The notes under the pieces: model-generated
Told to the model about the DNA's origin: nothing
What the model saw: only the letters and a program-made list of their open reading frames with translations
The model's database searches: none
Shown: piece by piece, positions 27,201 through 39,200 of the stretch
How the letters are laid out: the number at the start of each line of letters is the position of its first letter
Position numbering within the stretch: position 1 is the first letter of the stretch
Assembly: GCF_964340395.1 (NCBI RefSeq)
Contig: NC_135560.1
Location: forward strand, 6,996,598 to 7,060,597
Direction of reading: 5' to 3'
From: Glandiceps talaboti
Taxonomy: Eukaryota > Hemichordata > Enteropneusta > Spengelidae
Length of the DNA stretch: 64,000 bases
Position numbers and translations under genes: made by a program

Positions 27201-30200
27201 CTTTGGCATTCTGTCTTCCTGTTATGGTTGGAATCTAGAAGGACTGCATACATTACTGTACTTACAAGTACTTTTTTGACCTTTTGTCAGAATATATCTT
27301 TGGTCTTGCTAACTTTTATACCGAGTTGAACTAATTTTTATGCTGAGTTGAACTGACTTTTACACAGAGTTGGATATACTCCCAAGTATGTGACGTTAAA
27401 GAAACTTTTGAATGCAAATAGAGTATCAAAACAGAAATACACTTGTTTCCATCAAATTTGTTTTTCCGTTATAAAGTCAGAAGTTCAGATTTTCTTCTTT
27501 TTTTTAGTAACTTGTTTTGATGAATTGGATGTACACATCTGTAATGGATCAAGTTATTTTGATCTATTTTGAGACACATTCACTCGGTTACAAAATAGTA
27601 GAAATTTTTCTTAAAATTGTGTTGTAACTAACACGATTTTCACTTTCCATTTGAAAGCATGATTTTCAGTTCATATCGTACTTTTAGTAAAGGGAAAACT
27701 ATCATACTTTAACTGAAGTCAGAAAAAAACTATGAAACCAAACCTTAACAGCTGTCAGACGTTTTCCAAAGTTTCTTAAAACTTCAGAACTTTTAAGCTG
27801 AGACACAATAAAACAATGATTCTTATGCAGTCACTGTTTTTTTTATGGCTACTAGGTTTTTTACAAGGCATTTCTATAAAGCTGATCAACTCGTACAATG
27901 GAAAGAAAGAGGGAATTATTCAGCTAATTAGTACTATGGCTCCACCACTTCTTTCTCTTTAAGTGTATTTTGTAATCAGCATTTAATCCTGTCCTATTGA
28001 TTGTATGCAAATAGTTCCAAAAAAAGAACATGGTAATTTTAGGGGAAAAAACTGTCACTTTTGAAGTCTGATATTTGATTGTATTTAGATTTGATTTGTT
28101 TGTCATTGTATACAGCTGTTTTGTTAATCTATACAAGACTGCTCAGGTGCAGCAATATTCATCACTGGCTCTATATACTTACAGCTTAAACAGGCACTCT
28201 TTGCCAGAAGACTATATGTAGCATATACATGTGCATACTGTCTGATACACATTTGCGATCAAAGTTGATCATTTTTCGAGTTCAGGTTGTTGTTTTGGTA
28301 CTTGATAGATAACACTTTTACTGTGAACACAGCATGGTTGTTATCTAGAGAAATTTCAAAAGGTAGTAGTTGGGGTGGTGGTGGTGGTGGTGGTGGTGGT
28401 GGTCACTGGTGGTGGTGGTGGTGACGAGGTAAAGTGTGACAAATGTACGAAAAAAGTTACAATACACAACCTCAACTTGCCAAATGGGCTTATATATCAC
28501 CTTAGTAAATAATACTTAACTAGAAGTAGAGCAGAGTGAGGAGATTATTACAGTGAAGAAAGTGTTAGGTACAAAGAAAAAAGAAAAGAAGCTATCTACT
28601 GATGTACAAGTTGTCCCTTCTCTTTGAATGAATGTCAACAAAACTCTCTCTTTACATGTAATCACAGTTCTGCTGTGCTCAGCAATAAGAGTGGTCTTAC
28701 ATCTAGTGAGTGAAACAACGACCTCAACTTGCCAAATGATATAGATCTTTATCGTAAATGCATATGTATAGTCTTCTGGCAAACGCTCCCTGTTTTAGGT
28801 GTATTTTGCAATTTTCAGAAACAGTTAATTAAGTTATCGAAACAAAGAAAAACAAAGAAAAACAAAGACAGAATTCCACCCTATTTTATCCGATACTACA
28901 AGATTGTAAATTGTACTACGAATGTCTGAATATAAACTACAACCCAGCTGAAATATATCAATTTCACTAAAGGTTACTTGTCTGATAATATTCAAAGGTT
29001 TTGTTTTTTATACCCATCCGGTATTTGTATTTATTAGGTCAAAATACATTGCAAACTATTTTATAGCCCACCACTTGAATATAAATTTACGTTACTCTTG
29101 TTGATCATCACATAATGTTGCTACTATGAGAAAACTTAGTAGATATATTATTGTAGTCCATAAAACTAAGTAGATATAATTGTATGCCATAAAACTAAGA
29201 GAAGATACATTAGAACCTCTGAAATGTGAATTTCCTGTTTTGTTCTTATCTTTTCAAGTCTTGTATTTCAATATTTATTTTCTAGTGATCTGTTTATTTC
29301 AAGGTTTATACATTTGGGCTGGTGACCATTAGTACTAACCTGTGTACGGCACTGTTGATACATTGCTAGCAGGTTGTACTTCCCTAGTCCTTGCATCACA
29401 GTACTAAGGAGGTATGACCAGCTAACAATGTACATCTCAACAGTGCCGAAAACAGGCTACATTAGTACTGAATAAATACATGATGACAATACATGATAAT
29501 CACCAAAACTATTTTTCTTCTTCTTTTAATTCACAGATATTGATGAATGCAGGAACAACCCAATTCTGTGCATGCATGGTACATGTAATAATATTCCTGG
29601 AAGTTATCAGTGTATCTGTGATACTGGCTACCAGATGTCTCCTGACAGCAAACGTTGCATAGGTAATTGGTTCAGCTTTTAAACGAAGCATGTGCTTCAG
29701 GAATAAAAGTGTGAAACTTTTACTGTTACTTTGTTCAACAAAACTCCAATCCATTCTCAGTTCAAATCCAGAGAAAAAAATCAAGAGTCCGCATGGAAAC
29801 ATTTTAAAGAGAGGTCTAAATGATATTAAAATTAATTCCTTTTAGAATCCAAAATGGCTGCCAAACATGGTTCTAACTCTGTGGAAAATACAAGATTCTA
29901 ATAAACAAGATGGTGAATCCCTAAATTACTGTTCTTACTTCATATTAAATTACTGTTATTCTTTCAAAACGACTAGAAACAAGCTGTCATTTGGCAAAGT
30001 TTAGAGAGATTGAAGATGTTTGATTTTCAGGGAAACTGGCCCCTGAGGCACATTCTTCACTAAATCATTTCCTTTTCTTCTTTCAGACCGCATAGAGTGT
30101 GAAAGCTCTGGAATGTGCAGAAATGGACGATGCGTGCCATCCAATGGTGAATTTAGATGTGAATGCTATCAAGGATACAGAGAAACACGATTTGGATGTG

Positions 30201-33200
30201 AAGGTTAGTGAGTGCATAAACAAACTTTCTATTCTCCAGCTGTGACTTAAAAACATGGAATGGGTCTTGCTCAACCCTGTCTCTGCTCACAGACTTTATG
30301 TTTGAAAGGTTAAAAGGATCCTCAGACATGTAAAATGTACATTGTACTAATAAATAGAACATGGATCATTCAATTGTTGTACTAATAAATAGCACAGAGT
30401 ACATTCAATTATGGATATTGTTTGTATATATCAAGTGAAATGTACGTGGAATTCATTTTATTGAGGATACCTGTCACTGGCTTTGTTCAGTAGTGTGATG
30501 TGAAATGGATAATACAAATACAATTCAGTTTTTGGTCTACTGTGACTTGTCATACTTTCCCTACAAGAACTTTTTGTGAAAGTTTAAGTATGTAACTGAT
30601 TGCTATAACTGTTTCCTCAATATCCAGTCTAGTGTATTGCAGTTAATGTTCAATATGGCATGTTAACACCTCAACAATCATTCCCCTTTTTTCAAACTTT
30701 AACACTGTTTTTTTTTGTATTATATTTTCAATCTATCTACAATAAACAAAGTACAATTGAAGGACAGATGTCATGAGTAAATGAAGAGTTTAGAAATGTT
30801 CACTTTTGTGTGTATGAGGGTGTGGTGAAGGTTGGGGGGTGAAGTCAGCAATAATGTCAAAAATGGACTTTATACATGTGGTGATTGAATTGAGAAACCA
30901 TGGTATTCTTTCTCAGATATCTGTATCAAAGCAAATTAAACCGTAAATTCAGAAAACTGGGTGGTCTCAACAAAACTTAGGTTTCTAAACACTCTGCATA
31001 TTCAATAACAGTTCAATTCTGATCTTAGAGTCCAACAAAAAGTGTACTACCTGCGGGTAAAATTTCATGGTCATGCTCTTAGAATTGAACCATAAAATAC
31101 ATTTTACCGACATGATGAACATTAAAAAAAACTCTCAGTAGCTTTCTCCTAGTACACAGAACATCATCAGGTCAACAAACTCTAGAAACATTTCAACCCG
31201 AACCGATTTTGAAATCAATTAAACATAATCCACTCGAATATAAAAACTATTGTCCATGAAGAAATAAGTCATTCATTTCCATATCCTGTAAAAGTGGATG
31301 GTCTGTTGGAGCATTGTAGCATCTTGAATGATTCTTCTGAAAACATTTATGGACAATGTTCTTTTTCATGACATAGCTGTCTTAAAGTAAAAATCCCTGT
31401 GACCAAATTTATTACCTAACATGTTGTTTTGGATTTATAGAAAGAATAGATTTCCTCTTGTATTAAAGTAAAAGATTGCCAAATCTTCTTACACAAGCGA
31501 CTTAAAGACTAAATCCTTTTTATTACTATATTGTGATGCCAAGACATGTATTGTTAGCTTTCTTTTCATCATACATTGTTTAAAGTGAAGTACCACATTA
31601 AGAGTTAAGACCAGCTGTCCTAGTTTCTATCTAAAAATTGGCCTCAGTGTATAGTTAAATTTCCCAGTCCAACATCCATGATTTTTTTATTGTTACAGTA
31701 GTATATTTTGTGGCTGATATATGTGTTATAGTCTCTGGATGTCAACGTGGTCTCGTGGTCGTGTGAGTGGAGGTGTAAATTGTAACGATACCGTATAGAA
31801 ACTAGACAATTTGTGTTTAAAGGAGAATGCGCCTCAATAACAACTTTCCCTGAAAATCAAAGTTTGCCAAGTCTCTCCAAACTTTGCCATATGAAAGCTG
31901 GTTCCTGGTCTTAATTTGAAACGATAAAATCAAAAGTTGATCCCTCTTTTGTAAGTTTGAAGAAAATAAAATTTCAATCCTAATCTGAGATGGGCCTTTA
32001 AACAATGATAAAGACAGACATTAGTAAGTTACAGTAATTATAATGGTACAAATTGTCTTATGATTTTCCAGATATAAATGAGTGCATAGAACAAGATAAC
32101 CGTTGTATAAATGGTATATGTGAAAATACTCCAGGAACGTATAGATGTCACTGTGATGATGGCTATGAAGTGGACAGTACTGGACAACGTTGTCGTGGTA
32201 AGTTGAAGCAGACATTTGTTTTTATGTTTTTGTTACAAGTTGTACAAAGTAACGATACCGTATAGGAACAAGACTATGAGTGGCGGTGTAAATGGTTATG
32301 ATACCGTATAGGAACTAGACTATGAGTGGAGGTGTAAATTGTAATGATACCATATAGGAACTAGACTATGAGTGGAGGTGTAAATGGTAACAATACTATA
32401 TAGGAACTAGACTATGAGTGGCGGTGTAAATGGTAACGATACTGTATAGGAACTAGACTATGAGTGGCGGTGTAAATGGTAACGATACTGTATAGGAACT
32501 AGACTATGAGTGGCGGTGTAAATGGTTATGATACCGTATATAGGAGCTAGACTGTGAGTGGAGGTATAAATTGTAATGATACCATATAGGAACTAGACTA
32601 TGAGTGGAGGTGTAAATGGTAACAATACTATATAGGAACTAGACTATGAGTGGCGGTGTAAATGGTAACGATACTGTATAGGAACTAGACTATGAGTGGC
32701 GGTGTAAATGGTTATGATACCGTATATAGGAGCTAGACTGTGAGTGGAGGTGTAAATTGTAACAATACTATATAGGAACTAGACTATGAGTGGAGGTGTA
32801 AATGGTAACAATACTATATAGGAACTAGACTATGAGTGGAGGTGCAAATGGTAACAATACCGTACAGGTACCAGACTACAACAGAGTTGTGTATGTATTC
32901 CATGTCTTGTATCACTATGTCTGGTTTTGCCATTTAAACCATAAACCCTTGAAAGTCTAGGTGTTTTCCTGCCTTAAATCAGTTGCAGACAATAAAGTTA
33001 ATTAGACAGCATTAGGATTAAGAATAAGAAGTACAGTTAATCGTTTGATATTATTTGTTCTAAATTGTAACTTGCTTTGTTGTTTGTGATAATTCAATGG
33101 GTAACTGTAGTGTAAACAATCTCAATGGTAAACAATCTCAATGGTATACACTCTGAATGATGTAGGCTCAAGATATATGATTATGTATGACAAATTATGT

Positions 33201-36200
33201 CATTTCCTGTTTGGAAGGTCAGGAAATCAAAAACAGTTCCAAGAATGGTCTTTATTCAGTGAACAAAAATATTTAGTCTTGAAATACTTGCAGTATTTAA
33301 TTAGGCTAAATCTTACTATAATTGTCGTCTACTTTCATTCCTGTATTGAAGTACAGGAAATCAAAATATTAGTATAGAATGACCTTTATTCAATGAACAG
33401 AAACATTTAGAACTGATATACCTGTTGTAAATAAATTAAAAACTGGCTTCAATTTCCGACTCGGACTGGTTTTGTTCCTGTAAAATGAAAGTACAGGAAA
33501 TCAAAACAGTTGCATGGATAGCCCTAATTCAGTGAACAAAACATTTAGTCCCGATGTACCTGTAGTAAGTTAATCTGGATGCCAACATGGTTTCTAACTA
33601 AATGGAGGTGTAAACGGTAACGATACTGCATAGAAAATATATACTAATAGTAAGTCAAAATCTGACTTAGACTGATTAGTTTTGTGCTTAAGGGTGCTTT
33701 CTCAATAGGAAATTATTGATTCAAATTGTACAAAACAGACTTGATAAACTTAAAGTTTATGCGAGTTTTAGTTGTATTGTTTTGCCCTTGACAGTTTTAA
33801 TGCCAAACTTTTAATTTCACAGAATCCATTTTACAAAGCAATCAAATTGTATGTGGAACTGTACATGTTTAATTGAATGAACTTAAAGGCCAAGGATTCA
33901 GTCCTAGGTTCTCATTGTGGTATTATCTTATCAATGGAGCCATAAGGATTACAGAAGATTAGTCTTTTATTCTAGACCAACTTTTTTTCAATAGCTCTGC
34001 TAAACAACTGTTTTTCACTCTTGATGTTAATCCTAATCTGAACTGAGAATTAAAAGAATCATTGAATAAAAGTGAACTGATTAATGCATTTACCGTATTT
34101 GTTTTGCTGCAGGCACTCCATTAATTGTACATCATGCCATACCTGTATACCATGTGTACTGGACAGTAAATTGTTCTTAAAAGTAGGGAATGAAATGGAA
34201 CAGTTTACCCCTGTAAATCTTAACAATGGTGGGTTTGACCACTTCCTGTGTCACAAACAGTACCCATTAACCATGAATAACTGACAAATAAAACCCTTTC
34301 ATTTGTTCATTTTCTCAGAATCCAGGAAGGAAAATTGTTACACCATTGTTGACAACCAATGTCAAATGCCATCTCCAATGCTGGTTACCAAGTCTACATG
34401 CTGTTGTTCCATGGTTGCCATGGATGTTGACATGGGCTGGGGCAATCCATGTGGTAGATGTGCTGCTAAAAATTCACTGGAATTTGAACAATTATGTAAA
34501 AATGGAATGGGCAAAGATAGTGACGAGAAAAGTGAGTGATACACTATGAAAAATTAAATGAATAAAGAACCAAACCTCTTTATTATAAAATATCTTTCCA
34601 AGATTTTCGATATCACTTTTTGTGAAACGGTACTTATTTAAAGAAAATTCATATGCATGGCCTTGGTATACAAGTGCTAGTGCACAAACACATGTATGAT
34701 AAAATTATGTTTTCAATTTTCCTGCTGTAAAATTCAATTTTTGACCAAATTGTTGTTATTTTTTATTTCTGTTATTCATCCCAGTATCTCCACAAAGTTG
34801 TAAGAAAAAGGTATCAATATATACACAATTAAATATATAATGTTTCTTTTTTTTGATATCTGTTTTGATACTATTGATGTATCATTTATATATACAACGG
34901 AAATCATAAACCCTGAAACAAACTGTCGCCTGGATCGACAAAAATCTCACTCTTAAACACTGCTAAAGTTTTTTGTCTGGCTAGACAAAATATCTCTTTG
35001 ATGTTGTAAAATTTCTCGCCTGGCTTGACAAAAATCTAATTGATATTTCCACATGTTATCGTCTGGCACGATAAGAACTTAATTAAGATTGATACATTTT
35101 AGTCAATTTACTGTTTCAAAAATATCAAAGAATGCACCAACCTTAGGTTTACCAGGCAGGAACATATACATTTGGCGCCGATCTCCTAAGATGATGGTAG
35201 CTTGCGCAAAGAAAGTGTAACAATATCGGTAAAGATGTTTGTCACGCCAGAAAATTGAGAAAACACTGTTGGTAAGATTTTTGTCTAGGCAGACGATAAA
35301 ATGTAGCAATGTTAGTGAGATTTTTGTCGAGCCAGGCGACGTTTAGTTTCAGGGTTTATGATTTTCATTGTATAATACTACATAAATGATTGTATGTCTT
35401 GTGCCATCTCAGTCTAGTGCATTAAATCTCAAGATTTCTCTTGTCAGAAATGAAATGATACCATGTTAGCATCTAGACTATGTGCCAATGTCTTTGAAAA
35501 TGGTTTTCAAGCTGTTTTTGATGCCCCACTTAATACTATTGCTATTTGATTTGTAGATATAAATGAATGTATGCTTGGCTCCAACATCTGTGAAAATGGT
35601 GTTTGTGAAGATTTGAATGGAAATTACAAGTGTAGATGCCACCCTGGATATGCTGTAGTCAGCAGTGGCAAGTACTGCCAAGGTAAGGACTGATATCTAT
35701 CTTGAGTTTTTAACCATGACATCTTTCCAAGGATAATTCAGCAACAATAACAACATTGTTCAAGTATTTGATGTAAATTTTTCCTGGTTTTGTAATTTTT
35801 TTGAGCTTACCTTAGTATTCAAATGTACAAATCTGTGATGGTGACAAAATGAACACTAAACTGTGGATCAGATCTTCAAATCTTTCTTTGTGCAATTTAT
35901 TGGATAGCACAGCAAAACCATTGATTGTGTTTAAATGTGAGATTCTCATTCTGCCTGAAACCTTTATCTCATTGAGCTACAGAGGGCGCTGTTTATAGTA
36001 ATTAAAACAGTCTTGGTATCATTCAAGTAATGTTTATTATAGGTTACACTGGTCATGACTAGTTGTCAGTAGCTGTGGACAGATTTCTGATTTTAGCTTG
36101 TTTGTCAAATAATTATGTTGAGGCAAATCCTTGTAAATCCATACATTAGACATCTTAAATCACAAGAGGCTGTACCTTTGATCATAGATCCTGGAGGCCT

Positions 36201-39200
36201 ATCTGGGATCTCGTCTTTGATCCAGTACTCTGTTAGCCTGGAATCCATGCGGATGGGGGTTTTGAATTTGTTATTTCCCAACATGCTGGATTGGGAAATC
36301 AAAATTCAAAATTCAAAATCCCTAATCGCTTGGATTCTAGGCTAGCATTCTGTGAATAATTTTCAATTTGCTCGTACTCTGAAAATAATGATAATTAGCC
36401 CAGGGAATTAGCCATGTAGCCCTGAAGTAGCCACTGTTGTGGACAAATACTGTGTTGGATTATTTATAGAAATGAATGTTAAATTTGTTATATAATTTTC
36501 AACTAAGAAAAATGTACAGCTGTTCATTCCTCACCTTTGGGAGTTATTGACTCTCAACATCAAAATTCCATGTTAGATTTTAGCCCATAGAAGGGTTAAT
36601 CCCGAAACGTCAGCTATCTATCACTTTATTGGACTGACTGAATACATTTTATCTCAACAAGATTTTATCCAAATTCCATGATTTGTTGGGTTAATTAAGA
36701 ATAAGCAGAAATACTACTGGACAGTATGTGATAACAAGGATATCAAGTTAAAATGCCATTTTGATACATATAGGAGTGTTTTTGCTAAGGTTGGGGAACC
36801 ACCAGTAACAGAAAGGCACTATTTCCCATAGAATCTATGGCAATTTTGTTTGGGTACCCTGATAAAATAATGTGGGAACCCCAGTAGATTTTACCTTAGT
36901 ACTTTAATACTGCCCATAGCCAAAACATTGTATAGGGACGGCTACATCTTGCTGTAGCTTTGAAATGTTTTAAAGATCAATTTTGAATTTGGCATAGAAT
37001 TGACTATGGTATGTGCACTTGATCAAGAATACTCTGGCAAATGGTTTGAAATTTTGTTTATTTGTTTTTACCAGATATCAATGAATGTGCTGTGAATCTC
37101 ATGCGTTGTACTGATGGTATTTGCCGTAACACTCCAGGCAGTTATCAGTGTATTTGCTCTTCTGGTTACAGTCTGGATCCTTTCTCTAATGCCTGTGGTG
37201 GTAAGAATTAATCATTGATTTCAACCTTCATTATAGAACAAATGTCATATAGTCTCAACATCGTTGTTAGTAATCACTTTTTATCGTTCATTACAAGTAG
37301 ATGTCAAATACTAATGTATGAAGTTATTGTTACAATAGCTGTTGTTTGTTCTCTATTGTATTATACAAACCCTTGTAAACTTTCATTTTCCATGATGTGG
37401 CTGAATGATTTGTTGTTGTTGTTGTTGTGATTACAAGAGCACCCCAACTAGTGCACCCTCTAAGCCAATTTGACATGCCACTGACAAACACAATTTCTAG
37501 TAACACACCAAAATTTGATGTTCCCCTATCTCTTACTTGTGGTGACTTACAAGAAATGCCAGTTTTGATCATACTGACACACGACAAGAAAATATGGCTA
37601 TCATTAGAGGGCACACTGACCCCAACAATGAATCTCTCAGTGAAGTATTTTCCGAGCTAAATAACAAATGATGACTTGGAATGACATATCCTATACAGCC
37701 AAACAGCAAAATTCTGAAAAAATATATATTTCAAAATACTACCTGCTACTACTGAACCACTTGTGACAGATGCACATTTATATGACTATTAAAGAGCAAG
37801 CAATAATATTATATTTGATTTGGTAGGGGAATGACAGTTTAGTATGTGTAAGCCTGTAATTGGCAATATTATATTCTTCTTTCTTAGATGTCGATGAGTG
37901 TGCACAACAACCATCACCCTGTGTTGGTGGTACTTGTGTTAATTATAATGGTGGCTTCAGATGTGAGTGTAATGAACCTGGTACAACTCTAGATTCAAGC
38001 CAGAGAATTTGTGTTGGTAAGTCTTCACCAAGTATTCTGAGATTAGATTGTAATACATACATTGTAATTGTATTCTATACTAGGGTGTCGACCCTTAGTC
38101 GTCCCACAGCTGACTCTGGTCTGTGGCTGACTCAACAAAACAAGTTTGAATAGTTTGGGTCAGTAGGACATGTTTGGTCCTGGTGTGAGAGTGTAGTTTA
38201 GGACCAACTTAAAATTTAGGTCGATTCAGAATTCTGAATGTGAATACATTTTTTAACATTTCCAAAGTTGGCATTGAACATGGTGGTAGACTAACTTTTA
38301 AGAACTCAAATCATAACAACAATTCAAGATCGTGAATTAACCCTTTTCCTAAATGTTGTGTTTTGAAATGTATTGACACCTGTATTATTTGTATGCATAT
38401 CAGATAATAGACTTGGCACATGTTGGAAGGAACGCACTGGTGACAGGTGTGAGGGAAATATCATTGGACTGATGAAGAAGGCACAGTGCTGTGCTACCTT
38501 TGGAGCAGCCTGGGGTAGTCCATGTGAACCATGTCGCTCTGATTTAACTAGATGCCCAACTGGATATATGAGTGTTAATCTTGAAGACTGTGAGGGTAGG
38601 TGTCATGTGAACTTTGACTTGTGGGGGATAAATGACATGGATAGGTCATGGATCATGAACTTTGACATCATGAATGAATGACATAAATAGGTCATGAATT
38701 TTGACATAACAGATGAATCACATAAATGATTCATAGGTCATGAACTTTGACACCATATAGAAATTACATACATAGATTATAGGTCATAAACTTTGACATG
38801 ACAGATAAATGGTATACGTGGGTCATAGGCGATGAACTGAACACCATGAATGAATTACATGTGTTTGCCATAGGTCATGAACTTTAACATGAATGGTATA
38901 TAGGTCATAGGTTATGAACTTTGAACTGCCAGGAGAATGTCATAGGTCATGATATTTTGGGTGTTTCATTAGTAAGTGGCATAGATGTATTGTTATAGAT
39001 TGCTATAGAATAGGCGTTCAGTTTTATTTCGGGGTTTCACTTGATGAACTTTGGCCTGCAAGTTATAGTTTAGAGGTTAAAAAGATAGCTTCACCTATAT
39101 GAAGTACTTCTAGAGTATCAAGACAGAATTATTACTGACATACATTTTGTATTGTTTCAGATGTAAATGAATGTGAACTGAACCCTGGTGCATGTATTAA

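Larger units (their letters stand above)
23616..29536 (+). other. Intron 12 (5.9 kb, longest), no gene seen
   Basis: Contains a nested inverted-repeat element (24835-26292), a (GGT)n array (28371-28423) and a foldback (29328-29470). No cbEGF or TB module, and no open frame with a family signature on either strand. Confidence 0.6.

Noticed and set aside
29509-29802. - strand open frames opposite cbEGF exons (this and similar cases at 42055, 49649, 52330, 59739, 60645)
   Set aside because: They mirror + strand exons that have cysteine patterns, phases and splice sites; no independent support.
32251-32866. Possible CRISPR-like array
   Set aside because: Units are contiguous tandem copies without spacers, in an animal intron: a minisatellite.
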